From assembly GCA_018267925.1 (NCBI GenBank), contig JAFDXO010000196.1:1-64000 (forward strand): 64,000 nt of DNA, in the 5' to 3' direction. Every line of letters starts with the position of its first letter. The stretch's first letter is position 1. The DNA comes from Bacteroidota bacterium (GTDB lineage Bacteria > Bacteroidota > Bacteroidia > Chitinophagales > Chitinophagaceae). A model generated the notes under the pieces. It was not told the DNA's origin, made no database searches, and was given only the letters and a program-made list of their open reading frames with translations. Below are positions 28,358-37,697 of this stretch, in pieces. Position numbers and translations under genes: made by a program.

Positions 28358-29431
28358 CTAAAACAAGGGTAGTTGTGCATTTCTTATTCGTTTGAAATCC
28401 GCTGTATTCCATTCCATCTTTGTCTCATTAAAATGATATTTCTTACAATAAATTTGAAATTGCGCTTTTATCAGTTCTGCAAACTTCCCTTCACCAACCA
28501 TTCGATTTCCAAACCGACTATCGTTCACTTGCCCACCATGACAATCTGAAATTTGTCGCCAAACTTTCTCTGCCCGATCCGGAAATGCTTTCAATAGCCA
28601 GTCTTTAAAAATACTCCCCACTGCCCCATTTAACCTGACTAAGGTATATCCAGCCCATTTTGCTCCCACAGTTGCTGCTGCTCGCAACACATCGTGCATG
28701 TGCATATCGTTAAGTCCAGGTATAATAGGAGCATTCATAACACCCACCGGAATTTCTTCTTTTGACAAGGTCTCTATAATTTTGATGCGTGACCGATAAG
28801 ATGCCGTGCGAGGTTCCAACACGCTACGTAAGTTCTCGTCCATTGAAGTGATAGAAACAAACACACGAATTAATTGATGCTTTTGCATCTCTTTAAAAAT
28901 ATCCAAATCACGAAGCACTAAAGCATTTTTGGTTATGATTCCTACAGGGTTTCTATATTCAAGACATAACTCTAACATCTTTCTGGTAATTCGCATTTTT
29001 CGTTCAATTGGTTGATAACAATCCGTATTACCAGAAAAAGAAATCACAGAAGGTGTCCAGTTTTTTTGCTCTAAAAACTTTTTTAGTAGTTGCGGAGCAT
29101 TTTTTTTCACCACGATACGACTTTCAAAATCAAGCCCGGCACTATATCCCCAATATTCATGTGTGTTTCGCGCATAACAATAGGTGCAACCATGCTCACA
29201 TCCTTGATAGGGATTAGCAGAAAATAACATTCCCACATCCGGGCTGGTTACTTTGTTTACAATAGTTTTGCTATTGTCATAAATATATTCTGTGTTTAAC
29301 TGCTCATTTTCCCAATCATCAACAGACTCCACTTGTTCTTGAATATAATTTCCTTTTAAAAATCGGTTTGGTGGATTAAACTGCGCACCTCTTCCTTTAT
29401 CAAAACGAGCACTACTAATTTGGTTAATCAT
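28358..29431 (-). CDS. PA0069-family radical SAM protein (SPL-like)
   Basis: A 357-residue radical SAM protein. The motif GCEHGCTYCYAR near residues 76-85 holds the three cluster Cys residues, preceded by LFSANPYQGC and followed by NTHEYWGYSAGLDFESRI, as in the PA0069/SplB-related family. Later parts include ISFSGNTDCYQPIERKMRIT, VFVSITSMDENLRSVLEPR and GVMNAPIIPGLND. The substrate is unknown; the family resembles spore photoproduct lyase, but no photoproduct activity can be claimed. It is convergent with the DUF1003 gene, 13 bases apart. Confidence 0.9.
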   Translation of the reverse strand: MINQISSARFDKGRGAQFNPPNRFLKGNYIQEQVESVDDWENEQLNTEYIYDNSKTIVNKVTSPDVGMLFSANPYQGCEHGCTYCYARNTHEYWGYSAGLDFESRIVVKKNAPQLLKKFLEQKNWTPSVISFSGNTDCYQPIERKMRITRKMLELCLEYRNPVGIITKNALVLRDLDIFKEMQKHQLIRVFVSITSMDENLRSVLEPRTASYRSRIKIIETLSKEEIPVGVMNAPIIPGLNDMHMHDVLRAAATVGAKWAGYTLVRLNGAVGSIFKDWLLKAFPDRAEKVWRQISDCHGGQVNDSRFGNRMVGEGKFAELIKAQFQIYCKKYHFNETKMEWNTADFKRIRNAQLPLF

Positions 29432-29931
29432 TTCTATATCATTATTGACACCAATAATAACTATTTTTAGACATCAATAATACCACTTTGATTTTAAAAA
29501 AAATAGAAAAACTAAAATTTAGTAACCCAAAGGAGTGTGATTAATTACTTGCAAACCGTCAAATACAATATTATATCATTTGAATTAATAACAAGATAGT
29601 TGAGAAAATTAGGTTGTTTAAACTGTTATTTCGGTTTAAATTTTTCATTAAAAAGCATGGATAATTTACACAATCCTTACCCGAATAGATGTATTGACAT
29701 TATCCGACAAAACAAGAGAAAAATGAAAACAGAATGGCGATATGAATCTATAAAGCTGAAGTGAGTTGACAATTATCAAAAAATAAACTTTGGGAACTAA
29801 AATCTATCGCAAAAATTTGTGTGTAAAATTTACGATTTCATTCCACAATATTTTTAATCGGGTGTTAGCTTACAATTGTATTTATTTCGCACTTGACAAA
29901 TGGCTTCTTTAAATATCGAAAACAGATTTAC
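29432..29931. other. 500-base AT-rich intergenic region
   Basis: The spacer between the divergent radical SAM gene and rlmH. It holds no supported gene or RNA. I see near-direct repeats ACACCAATAATA and ACATCAATAATA near 29445-29485 and an AT-rich palindrome TAAAATTTAG near 29515, but no convincing hairpin or promoter pair. It is clearly richer in A/T than its flanks. Confidence 0.5.
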
Positions 29932-30405
29932 ATGCAAATTGAGATTTGGAGTATTGGGAAAGAAAATGAGACCTATATTTCGCAAGGCATAGAGCAATAT
30001 TTCAAAAAAATTAGACCCTATATTTCCGTGTCCTTACACATTATTCAAGCTGGGAAAAAGTCATCAACCAACGATCCTGAAATAGCTAAAAAACAGGAAG
30101 AAGAATGTATTTTAAAGCGTCTGCAACCTCAACATTACTTAGTGCTTTTAGATGAACGAGGACGAAAACTCAATTCACTTGATTGGGCTCGACAATTTCA
30201 ACAGATGATGAATATGGGTGTAAAAACGGTAGTTATTTTAATAGGAGGTGCTTTCGGCGTTGGAGAACTAGTTAAAAGGGAAGCAAAAGAAATTTGGTCA
30301 TTATCAGACTTAGTGTTTCCTCATCAATTAGTTCGATTACTTGTTTCCGAGCAAGTGTATAGAGCTTTTAGTATCCTTCACAATAGCCCTTACCATCACA
30401 CCTGA
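29932..30405 (+). CDS. rlmH: 23S rRNA (pseudouridine1915-N3)-methyltransferase
   Basis: RlmH methylates pseudouridine 1915 in helix 69 of 23S rRNA. The 157-residue SPOUT enzyme ends with the signature knot: VILIGGAFGVGELVKREA, SLSDLVFPHQLVRLLVSEQV and YRAFSILHNSPYHH. The start is ATG 29932 (MQIEIWSIGK), which gives the standard length; the upstream in-frame extension is not family-like. The rhomboid gene follows after about 43 bases. Confidence 0.96.
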   Translation: MQIEIWSIGKENETYISQGIEQYFKKIRPYISVSLHIIQAGKKSSTNDPEIAKKQEEECILKRLQPQHYLVLLDERGRKLNSLDWARQFQQMMNMGVKTVVILIGGAFGVGELVKREAKEIWSLSDLVFPHQLVRLLVSEQVYRAFSILHNSPYHHT

Positions 30406-30448
30406 AAAGAGTAATTTCGTTGTTCAAAAAATTTTTAACCCGACCTAG

Positions 30449-31063
30449 ATGAGCTACACTCTGATCATTGTAATAGTCACTGTATTGATTTCGCTTGCTG
30501 CATTTAATAATGAAGCATTTTTTCAAAAAAGCATTTTGTGGCCGCGTCGGATGGACAATTCAAAAGAATACTATCGTCTATTGTCTTCCGGCTTTATCCA
30601 TGCCGACTACATGCACCTAATTTTCAACATGCTGGCACTCTTTCTTTTTGGTCGTAATGTCGAGTTTTTTTATGCAGCCTCAGGGATGGGGCAAAGTCTT
30701 TTTTTAATCATGTATCTATCCGGAATAATAGCTGCTTCTTTGCCATCTTTTGTGCGTCATAAGAATGATGTTTATTATCGTTCACTTGGTGCATCTGGGG
30801 GTGTTTCAGCCGTGTTATTTTCATTTGTCTATTTCGCTCCATGGCAAACGATCTATGTATTTTTCATTCCTATTCCGGGAGTTATTGCTGCCATTGCTTA
30901 TGTTGTTTATTCTGCCTACATGTCCAAACAAAGGCAAGATAACGTGAACCATGATGCACATTTATGGGGAGGTCTTTATGGCTTTTTGTTTACGCTTTTG
31001 TTTGCACCCGATCATGGTATCAATTTCTTTAGCGAACTACTTCATCCGCAGTTCAATTCTTAA
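30449..31063 (+). CDS. Rhomboid family intramembrane serine protease
   Basis: A 204-residue protein with about six membrane helices. Motifs: SSGFIHADYMHLIFNMLALF (loop 1 and helix 2 HxxxN), catalytic Ser near residue 115 in LGASGGVSAVLF, and catalytic His near residue 171 in HDAHLWGGLYGF. All active-site residues are present, so it should be active in cleaving membrane substrates. Its last 27 bases overlap the 3' end of the convergent tilS gene. Confidence 0.93.
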   Translation: MSYTLIIVIVTVLISLAAFNNEAFFQKSILWPRRMDNSKEYYRLLSSGFIHADYMHLIFNMLALFLFGRNVEFFYAASGMGQSLFLIMYLSGIIAASLPSFVRHKNDVYYRSLGASGGVSAVLFSFVYFAPWQTIYVFFIPIPGVIAAIAYVVYSAYMSKQRQDNVNHDAHLWGGLYGFLFTLLFAPDHGINFFSELLHPQFNS

Positions 31064-32368
31064 TGACTCGGAGGTGCTATCGCGTAGTTTAAATCTTTCA
31101 TCAAGGCGATAGCCAACCACCCACACAATTCGTTTTTCACTTTCTACAACCCACACATTTTCTTTGTTGTGTAAAGGGATTTTTTGATCAATAAAAAAGC
31201 GTTTCAGCTTTTTCTTTTTCATACCCATACCTAAAGGGTAGAAATAATCTCCTTGTCGCCAATGACGAAGTATAAGTGGAAAAGAAATTTTTGATTTATC
31301 TATTAAGGCTATGTTTTGATCTGTTGAAATGTCAGTAGGTTTCAAACTAAAAGAAAATTGAATTGAGGCTCCTTCAATTTCAATTTGATCCGTTTCTTCT
31401 TGAATCAAAACAAAACCTGCATCGCTTGTTTTTAATGGCGAAACGATTAGAAATTTTCGATCTTTCACTACTCGATGAGTTTTTGATTCAACATATTTTC
31501 CGCTTTGTTTCAAAGCCAAAGAAAGTAGCTGGGGCATTTGATCCGGCGAAAAATTAAAAGGAGAGAAAATTTCAAAACACAATGCAGCAGCCACTTCGGA
31601 GTCGTGCCATTTTTGAGCATGAACAAACAATTCGTTACCCCTTTGTTCACAAAGCTTTTTCATGCGCCGATTCATCTCAATTCGATATAAAATCTCAGCT
31701 TGCTTAAATCGTTCTATACTTTCGCTCACTTGCCTTACTAAATGAGGAAAAAAAGAAGCTGCGGACGGAATTACATGATGTCGAATTGCATTGCGCAAAT
31801 ACTTGTCTGAAGCGTTGGAGGCATCTTCTCGATAAGGGATATTTTCAAGTGTTACGTATAGTTCAATATCTGATTTTGCCGCAAAAAGTATGGGTCGGAT
31901 GATGTAATTATTTCGTTCGGGAATGCCATGCAAACCACTCATGCCCGTGCCTTTGAACAAATTCATTAACAAGGTTTCTACATTATCATTAGCATGATGA
32001 GCGGTTAATATGTGCGAGAAATGATGGTTGGCACGAATGGTTTCCAACCAAGCATATCGAAGCTCTCGAGCTGTTTCCTGTATGCCCTTACTCCATTCTT
32101 CAGCTATTTTTTTTGTATCAAATCGGACATTAAAAAAGGAGATTTCCCGTTCGTCTGCCCATTTTTTAATCAATTGTTCATCAGCATCAGACTCTTCGCC
32201 TCGCAATGAAAAGTTACAATGAGCTATGCCAAAAGAAATTCCATGACTATAACATAAATGGGATAGTGACATGGAATCAGCACCTCCACTCACAGCCAAC
32301 AATGGTTTGAAAAATTGTTTGCCAATAAGTTGGTTGATTTTTTTTAGAAATACTTCACTTAGATTCAT
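31037..32368 (-). CDS. tilS: tRNA(Ile)-lysidine synthetase
   Basis: TilS changes C34 of tRNA-Ile(CAU) to lysidine, so that the tRNA reads AUA and accepts Ile. The 443 residues have the PP-loop LLAVSGGADSMSLSHL, then GIAHCNFSLRGEESDADE and ILTAHHANDNVETLLMNL. The C-terminal domain is present (LRHWRQGDYFYPLGMGMKKK, KIPLHNKENVWVVESEKRIV). It lies 9 bases downstream of the TPR gene on the same strand and probably shares its promoter. Confidence 0.96.
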   Translation of the reverse strand: MNLSEVFLKKINQLIGKQFFKPLLAVSGGADSMSLSHLCYSHGISFGIAHCNFSLRGEESDADEQLIKKWADEREISFFNVRFDTKKIAEEWSKGIQETARELRYAWLETIRANHHFSHILTAHHANDNVETLLMNLFKGTGMSGLHGIPERNNYIIRPILFAAKSDIELYVTLENIPYREDASNASDKYLRNAIRHHVIPSAASFFPHLVRQVSESIERFKQAEILYRIEMNRRMKKLCEQRGNELFVHAQKWHDSEVAAALCFEIFSPFNFSPDQMPQLLSLALKQSGKYVESKTHRVVKDRKFLIVSPLKTSDAGFVLIQEETDQIEIEGASIQFSFSLKPTDISTDQNIALIDKSKISFPLILRHWRQGDYFYPLGMGMKKKKLKRFFIDQKIPLHNKENVWVVESEKRIVWVVGYRLDERFKLRDSTSESLRIELRMK

Positions 32369-32377
32369 CGTTTCAAA

Positions 32378-32692
32378 CTAATAGGCAAGGTCGTCGTATG
32401 CGGCTTGCAATTCATTGTAAGTGTGATTATCTTTTACTTTTTGAGCCACCTGCATCCCTCTTTCATACATTGCCAAGGCTTGTTCTGTTTCTCCCTCACG
32501 TTCCAATAGTTTTCCGAGATGATAATAGGTTGCTAAGTAATCAGAATCATTTTTCAGGTTACTTTCAAAATGCTGTCGAGCATTTTGATCATTACCCAAT
32601 TTCACATACTCTAAAGCCAGTGCGTGATGTAAGAAACAATCCGAAGGTGATTGCTGAAGCATGGCTATAATTTTTTCTATTCTTGGACTCAT
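32378..32692 (-). CDS. Small tetratricopeptide-repeat protein
   Basis: A 104-residue protein made almost entirely of two or three TPR-like helical hairpins (DCFLHHALALEYVKLGNDQN, YLATYYHLGKLLEREGETEQ). The start is placed at ATG 32692 (MSPRIEK), eight bases after a TAGTTTTG box, rather than at the longer frame. TPRs bind other proteins; no partner is evident. It is the first gene of a unit with tilS. Confidence 0.85.
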   Translation of the reverse strand: MSPRIEKIIAMLQQSPSDCFLHHALALEYVKLGNDQNARQHFESNLKNDSDYLATYYHLGKLLEREGETEQALAMYERGMQVAQKVKDNHTYNELQAAYDDLAY

Positions 32693-32700
32693 ACCAAGTG

Positions 32701-32708
32701 CAAAACTA
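32701..32708 (-). promoter_or_regulatory. -7 box of the TPR-tilS unit
   Basis: Minus strand TAGTTTTG, eight bases before ATG 32692. It decides the shorter start for the TPR gene. Confidence 0.5.
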
Positions 32709-32779
32709 TTGATTTCCACGCCCCTTCCATATCATAGCTTGCATATTCCTAACTTTAGCCACATTTTTTTCAGCATAGA

Positions 32780-34879
32780 ATGATGCAATTGTATCCAGCT
32801 CATGCAACAGAAGCACTTGAGTTTAATAAGATTTCTGAGTTACTACTTAAAAAATGTCGCACGGATACAGCCCGCGAGCGAGTTCTCTCACTTCGTTTTC
32901 TTATCAAAAGAGAACAAATAGAGCGAGCTTTATTTCAAACTGAAGAATATCGCCAATTACTTTTTGGTAGCGACTATTTTCCTAATGATTTCACACACAA
33001 CATTGAAAAAGAACTGAAGCTATTATCCTTGCCCGGTGCGGTTTTAAATGGCGAGCAACTTTTGTCTTTTCGACAATTAGCACTCAATATACGCGATATG
33101 TTGAATTGGTTTAAACGACACAACGACCTCTATCCTAACCTTCGAGCGATAGCTGAAAAAACAAGTTACGAAAAGGCTATTCCAGAAATTATTGATGCTG
33201 TTATTGATGATCATGGCGTGGTTCGCGACAATGCCAGTCGAGAGTTAATGCAGATTCGCGGACAAATAGCAGCTTTAAGATCTGAACTAAGGCGGCGATT
33301 TGAAAGCATCTTACGAAAGCTACACAAGCAAGGATATTTGGCAGATATTGCTGAAAGTTTTTTGAACGGTCGTAGAACCGTAGCAGTTGCAGCAGAATAC
33401 AAACGCATTGTAAAAGGAATTCTGCATGGAGAAAGTGATTCATCACGCACTGCCTTTATAGAACCGGAAGAAGTAATAGAACTAAACAACGAAATATATA
33501 GTGCTGAACGCGCTGAAGCCAAAGAAATTCACAAGATTTTATTACAAACAACTTCCGTTATTGCTCAATATCAACCACAACTTAATAGCTATTATCAGCT
33601 CACCGGAATATTTGATTTTATTCGAGCAAAAGCCCTTCTGGCACAGGATATGAATGCTCTAATGCCAAGGTTAAGTCAACACCCTGAATTGAATTTAGTG
33701 AAAGCACATCATCCTTTGCTTTATCTACATAATAAAAGAGAAGGGAAACCTACTATTCCTGTCAACATATCGTTGTGTGAAGAACAACGTGTTTTGATAA
33801 TCAGCGGTCCCAATGCAGGCGGTAAAACGGTAACGATGAAAACAGTTGGGCTACTTCAAGTAATGACCCAATCAGGATTGTTGATCCCGGCAGACAGCTC
33901 CAGTGAAGTTGGAATTTTCAAACAAATTTTCATACACATTGGCGACACCCAAAGCATCGAACACGAACTAAGTACTTACAGTGCTCACCTTCAGGACATG
34001 AAATATTTCATGGATTTTGCAAACGGTAAAACCCTTTTTTTTATTGATGAATTAGGCAGTGGCTCCGACCCCAATTTGGGAGGAGCATTTGCAGAAGCGA
34101 TTGTGGAAGAATTGTCCAATAAACATGCTCGTGGCATCATCACGACACACTATCTCAATCTGAAAGTGATGGCAGGCAAGGTTTCCGGCATATTTAACGG
34201 AGCTATGGCATTTGATGAAGAGCATTTAGAACCACTATATCAATTAACCATTGGCAAGCCCGGAAGCTCTTATACTTTTGCTATTGCTCAAAGAATTGGA
34301 CTACCCGAAAAAATCATCAAAAGAGCAAAACAAATTACTGATCGAGGGCATTTTAAATTGGACAAAATGTTGCTGCAAACAGAACAGCAATCCGTAAGGC
34401 TAAGCGAGAAAGAAAAACAATTGGATAAACTACTTCGCACCAATGAAGAGTTGAAAAAGAAGTATGAAGAATTGACGGATAAAGAAAAGTTGAAACAACA
34501 ACATGCCACACTCAAACTTCAAAATAAAATCAAGAAAGAAGAGCTGGAATATCTACGTGATACAGAACGAAAATTCAAGCAAATAATTCATGATTGGAAA
34601 AGGCAAGAAAACAAACAAGAAGTTATTGAATCGGCGGAAAAAGTACTGTTCAAGAAAAAGCAAATAGAAGGAAATCAGGCAGCTGCCAGAAAAGCCGATA
34701 AAAACTATGTATTAACCGGAAAACCGGTACAAGTAGGCGACTGGGTACGCAATAAAATCAACCATCAGATTGGCAAATTGGTTGAAATACGAGATAAAAG
34801 AGCATTAGTGCAAATTGGACAAATGCCTTTTAATGTAGAGCTAAAAGATTGGGTCTCCGTTATTAGAAAAGAATCCTAA
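32780..34879 (+). CDS. MutS2-like ATPase lacking the Smr domain
   Basis: A 699-residue MutS-family protein. The N-terminal half matches the MutS2 core and clamp (NKISELLLKKCRTDTARERV). The ATPase has Walker A near residue 345 (ISGPNAGGKTVTMKTVG), Walker B FFIDELGSGSDPNLGGAF, and TTHYLNLKVMAG. A long coiled coil follows (about residues 525-640), then a KOW-like segment (VQVGDWVRNKINHQIGKLVE). The protein stops there, where typical MutS2 (about 780 residues) continues into an Smr nuclease domain. No Smr-coding remnant is seen after the stop. MutS2 acts in recombination control or ribosome rescue rather than mismatch repair. Confidence 0.88.
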   Translation: MMQLYPAHATEALEFNKISELLLKKCRTDTARERVLSLRFLIKREQIERALFQTEEYRQLLFGSDYFPNDFTHNIEKELKLLSLPGAVLNGEQLLSFRQLALNIRDMLNWFKRHNDLYPNLRAIAEKTSYEKAIPEIIDAVIDDHGVVRDNASRELMQIRGQIAALRSELRRRFESILRKLHKQGYLADIAESFLNGRRTVAVAAEYKRIVKGILHGESDSSRTAFIEPEEVIELNNEIYSAERAEAKEIHKILLQTTSVIAQYQPQLNSYYQLTGIFDFIRAKALLAQDMNALMPRLSQHPELNLVKAHHPLLYLHNKREGKPTIPVNISLCEEQRVLIISGPNAGGKTVTMKTVGLLQVMTQSGLLIPADSSSEVGIFKQIFIHIGDTQSIEHELSTYSAHLQDMKYFMDFANGKTLFFIDELGSGSDPNLGGAFAEAIVEELSNKHARGIITTHYLNLKVMAGKVSGIFNGAMAFDEEHLEPLYQLTIGKPGSSYTFAIAQRIGLPEKIIKRAKQITDRGHFKLDKMLLQTEQQSVRLSEKEKQLDKLLRTNEELKKKYEELTDKEKLKQQHATLKLQNKIKKEELEYLRDTERKFKQIIHDWKRQENKQEVIESAEKVLFKKKQIEGNQAAARKADKNYVLTGKPVQVGDWVRNKINHQIGKLVEIRDKRALVQIGQMPFNVELKDWVSVIRKES

Positions 34880-34946
34880 TTCACCCATCTTTATCAACGA
34901 AAAATGAATAATTCTGATGGCGGGGAAAATACAAACTGAGCTACTT

Positions 34947-35951
34947 TTATTTATACTCAATCGTTAGTAGTACTACGCAATTCCCATTGTCGGGGTCATA
35001 AGACTGCTTTACACTTTGTATTTTCCTTTTTCCACCTAAGCCCAATAGTCCTTTTTTATCTTTCATCTTTGACAAGAAATCAACCAAAGTCATTGCTTTT
35101 CCATTTGCCATCACTTTTGTGCTTGCCGGACTGCATAAATATTGACTAAAATCCGGGATTGATTTTTTATCCTCAATCAATTCCCCTATCATATACTTCA
35201 TTTCAGCATCGGTAATATTGGTGTACTTTTTTTCAACCGGTTTATCTGCATCCTTTTCTTTGATAACGGTTGGTGTAGGCTTGATAGCAGCCTCAATAGG
35301 TGCTGCAACCGGCGCAGAAAGCACATCGCCAACTTCGGGAGCAGATACATGTAACGATTGTGTAAAAGTTTTTGATAGATCGCCATTCATCACTAATTGA
35401 ATGGTATAGTTCCCCGGTGTACTGAAAGAAAAAGAAACGTCTTTCGTGTTTTTTTCACCATAAGAAACATTTCCTAACACAGTCCATTTATAGCTATTTC
35501 CTGTAAGTAAGCTTGAAAACTTGGCTAAACTACCTGCTGCCACGTCATAAGGCCCTGATATTCCACCTATTGAAGTGTCAATTTGAGTTACTACAGGCGG
35601 CATTTTGACCACTACATTTTCAAATAATTTACAGCCTCCTTTCAGCGTAACTTGAACCATAAAAACACCGGTTTTAAAGAAAGTGTGTTTTACTTTTGAG
35701 CCGGTTGCCGGATCATTCCCATCACCAAACATCCATTTAGCTTCCGGATCATTTATGTTGATTGAAAATAAAACCTCTGTACCGGCAATAACATCCGGTG
35801 TTTTGTCGGTTTTTTCCAATTTTATTATTAATCCATTGCAATTCTGGCTGGTAACTGCACGAAAAGCAAACGTAATTATACTGAGCGCAAAAACAGCACC
35901 CATAACAAGCCAAACTCGGCTATCAATATTTTTAAATGGCGAAGCAGACAT
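34947..35951 (-). CDS. tssP: T6SS-iii membrane protein TssP (PKD domain)
   Basis: A 334-residue protein with one N-terminal transmembrane helix (VWLVMGAVFALSIITFAF) and a periplasmic part. A PKD-like beta domain at about residues 45-115 shows WMFGDGNDPATGSKVKHTFF and GVFMVQVTLKGGC. A second Ig-like segment (about 125-205) is followed by a Pro/Ala-rich linker and a C-terminal domain. The position, last in the clpV-tssBCNKOP unit just after TssO, and the single helix fit TssP of the Bacteroidota type. Family knowledge: TssN, TssO and TssP stand in for TssJLM in subtype iii. The assignment rests mainly on context. Confidence 0.7.
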   Translation of the reverse strand: MSASPFKNIDSRVWLVMGAVFALSIITFAFRAVTSQNCNGLIIKLEKTDKTPDVIAGTEVLFSININDPEAKWMFGDGNDPATGSKVKHTFFKTGVFMVQVTLKGGCKLFENVVVKMPPVVTQIDTSIGGISGPYDVAAGSLAKFSSLLTGNSYKWTVLGNVSYGEKNTKDVSFSFSTPGNYTIQLVMNGDLSKTFTQSLHVSAPEVGDVLSAPVAAPIEAAIKPTPTVIKEKDADKPVEKKYTNITDAEMKYMIGELIEDKKSIPDFSQYLCSPASTKVMANGKAMTLVDFLSKMKDKKGLLGLGGKRKIQSVKQSYDPDNGNCVVLLTIEYK

Positions 35952-35974
35952 ACCCTTTTAAATCTCGAGGCTTT

Positions 35975-36493
35975 CTATCGTTGAAGTTGAATTAATTGAT
36001 TTTGGCAGTTGGTTAAAGCTGTGCTATATTCTGTTATTTTGGACTTCAGATCGGCAATTGTTTTATCTTTTTCTTCGCTAGTTGAAGCGGTACCGGCTGA
36101 TGCTCTTAATTTAGATTTATCATCTTTCATGTCATATAGGGTTTTAATAACAGCTTGATAAAAAGGCTTTGATTCTGAGCTGTCATTTTCTACCATAGCA
36201 GTTAACTGACTTAATTTTTGATCTAATTGTGCATCAATCAGGTTTGCCTGAACGTTTGGTTTATTGATCGTGTCAAGCAACATTTTTATTTCATTTTGAC
36301 GAACACTAAAATCTTGTCGAAAAATGCTGGCACGTTCCTTTTGCATCAATTGTCCTTGCATCATTTCATTTTGTTTCAAGGGGACACGAGTGCCAAAAAA
36401 AACAGCCATAATCACAACTAAAGTTGTAATGATATAAAGCAATAAAAAGGTTACAAATGTTTGTCTGCGTTGTTCGCTATTAAGTGCTTGCAT
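35975..36493 (-). CDS. tssO: T6SS-iii inner-membrane protein TssO
   Basis: A 172-residue protein with one N-terminal transmembrane helix (FVTFLLLYIITTLVVIMAVF) and a long helical, partly coiled-coil remainder (QNEMMQGQLMQKERASIFRQ, then DKTIADLKSKITEYSTALTN). This architecture and its place between tssK and tssP match TssO of subtype iii. It probably helps anchor the baseplate to the inner membrane. The gaps are 23 bases to tssP and 37 to tssK, so they are one transcript. Confidence 0.78.
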   Translation of the reverse strand: MQALNSEQRRQTFVTFLLLYIITTLVVIMAVFFGTRVPLKQNEMMQGQLMQKERASIFRQDFSVRQNEIKMLLDTINKPNVQANLIDAQLDQKLSQLTAMVENDSSESKPFYQAVIKTLYDMKDDKSKLRASAGTASTSEEKDKTIADLKSKITEYSTALTNCQNQLIQLQR

Positions 36494-36530
36494 AAGTAAG
36501 TTTTGTAGTTAAAAAGACAATAGGGAAATT

Positions 36531-37685
36531 CTATCCAAAAAATCTTCGTTTTGGCTTTTCTGTATTAGTAGTTTCTTGAGGTGCTGTGGGAGCTTCGTTT
36601 ACAAAATAACCGGTTTCTTTTTTCTTCCCGATAAATTCAAGTTTACTCAGCGTATCGAAAAGGCGCGAAATCACACCAACAAAACGAATAACCTTAGGAG
36701 TAGCAGCATTGACATCATTGTGATTATAATTTAGCAAAGCCATTTCAGTAAGTAAGGCATCTAATTCACCTTGTTTTAGTTCACTCCATTCGATAAGGTA
36801 ATTCATCATTTCTTCTTTACCTGAGCCTAATCTCAGATCTATTGCATTTTTCATCACCCGTGAGAGTGAAGACATAGTCGAAAATATGGCTAATGGCGAC
36901 TCATGTGGAACTTGCCAGCGAATAGAATTTATTGTTTGACCTAAAAAAAGCAATATTCTATCACAAACAAACTGCACTAATTCTGAAAGTTCATTTTGTT
37001 GGTTTTTGGTAAAAATTTTTTGAACTATCAGTACACTTTTTTGTTCTAAGTTGCTTAGGAAATTTTCTATTTCACCGCAAAATCCCAATAAATCGGCATG
37101 GGCTGATGAAGCTATGCAAGGCGGAATGAAATCGTTATCTACCCTAACTTCATTGGGAGAAGCTATCAGTTTACCAATAATCAAAGCAGAAGGATTTGTA
37201 GCATATTGTTCGATGTCGGAAGTAGCTAATTTTACTTCATATCGAGTATCCAGAAAAGGTTGCCGAGGAGGCATCTCATCTGCCAAAGGCTCACCAAATG
37301 GAATAGGTTGATAAGGATTAGCTAAAAGCACCACCCACCAATTTGTCTGTGAATCCGGGCGATTAAATGAACATTCGAATGCACTGACACCATTTTGAGG
37401 CATTGCTTGTCCGTTTTGAATGGATATTCGAATGCCACCCAAAGTCAAAGCTTCTATGGAAAGGAGAGAAACCTTTATGGTGTTTTGGTTATCTACAGAT
37501 ATCTTTACGTTGAAGTTTTGAAAACCGGGAGAAATCTGTGGCAACAATCCATAACGAACCGGAGACACACATGCTGCCATATTGGACTGTATCCATTGTT
37601 TATGTGCATTGTCGGAATGAAGGAAATGATCCTTTTGAATCTTCATTCCATCCGACCAATTTATAAAGGGAAATTCGCGGTTCAT
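36531..37685 (-). CDS. tssK: T6SS baseplate protein TssK
   Basis: A 384-residue baseplate adaptor that links the wedge to the membrane complex. The N-terminal pattern INWSDGMKIQKDHFLHSDN is the TssK hallmark (compare WxEGMFLxPQHF in proteobacterial TssK). The middle of the protein carries VKISVDNQNTIKVSLLSIEA and WWVVLLANPYQPIPFGEPLA. It is somewhat shorter than the usual roughly 440 residues. The C-terminus ends in a basic tail (KPKRRFFG). It lies between tssN and tssO. Confidence 0.88.
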   Translation of the reverse strand: MNREFPFINWSDGMKIQKDHFLHSDNAHKQWIQSNMAACVSPVRYGLLPQISPGFQNFNVKISVDNQNTIKVSLLSIEALTLGGIRISIQNGQAMPQNGVSAFECSFNRPDSQTNWWVVLLANPYQPIPFGEPLADEMPPRQPFLDTRYEVKLATSDIEQYATNPSALIIGKLIASPNEVRVDNDFIPPCIASSAHADLLGFCGEIENFLSNLEQKSVLIVQKIFTKNQQNELSELVQFVCDRILLFLGQTINSIRWQVPHESPLAIFSTMSSLSRVMKNAIDLRLGSGKEEMMNYLIEWSELKQGELDALLTEMALLNYNHNDVNAATPKVIRFVGVISRLFDTLSKLEFIGKKKETGYFVNEAPTAPQETTNTEKPKRRFFG

Positions 37686-37697
37686 GATTCAATTCAG

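Noticed and set aside
29511..29530. CTAAAATTTAGTAAC shared with 56404-56418 as a dispersed repeat
   Set aside because: A 15-base AT-rich palindromic match is expected by chance in a window of this size and composition; flanks do not match.
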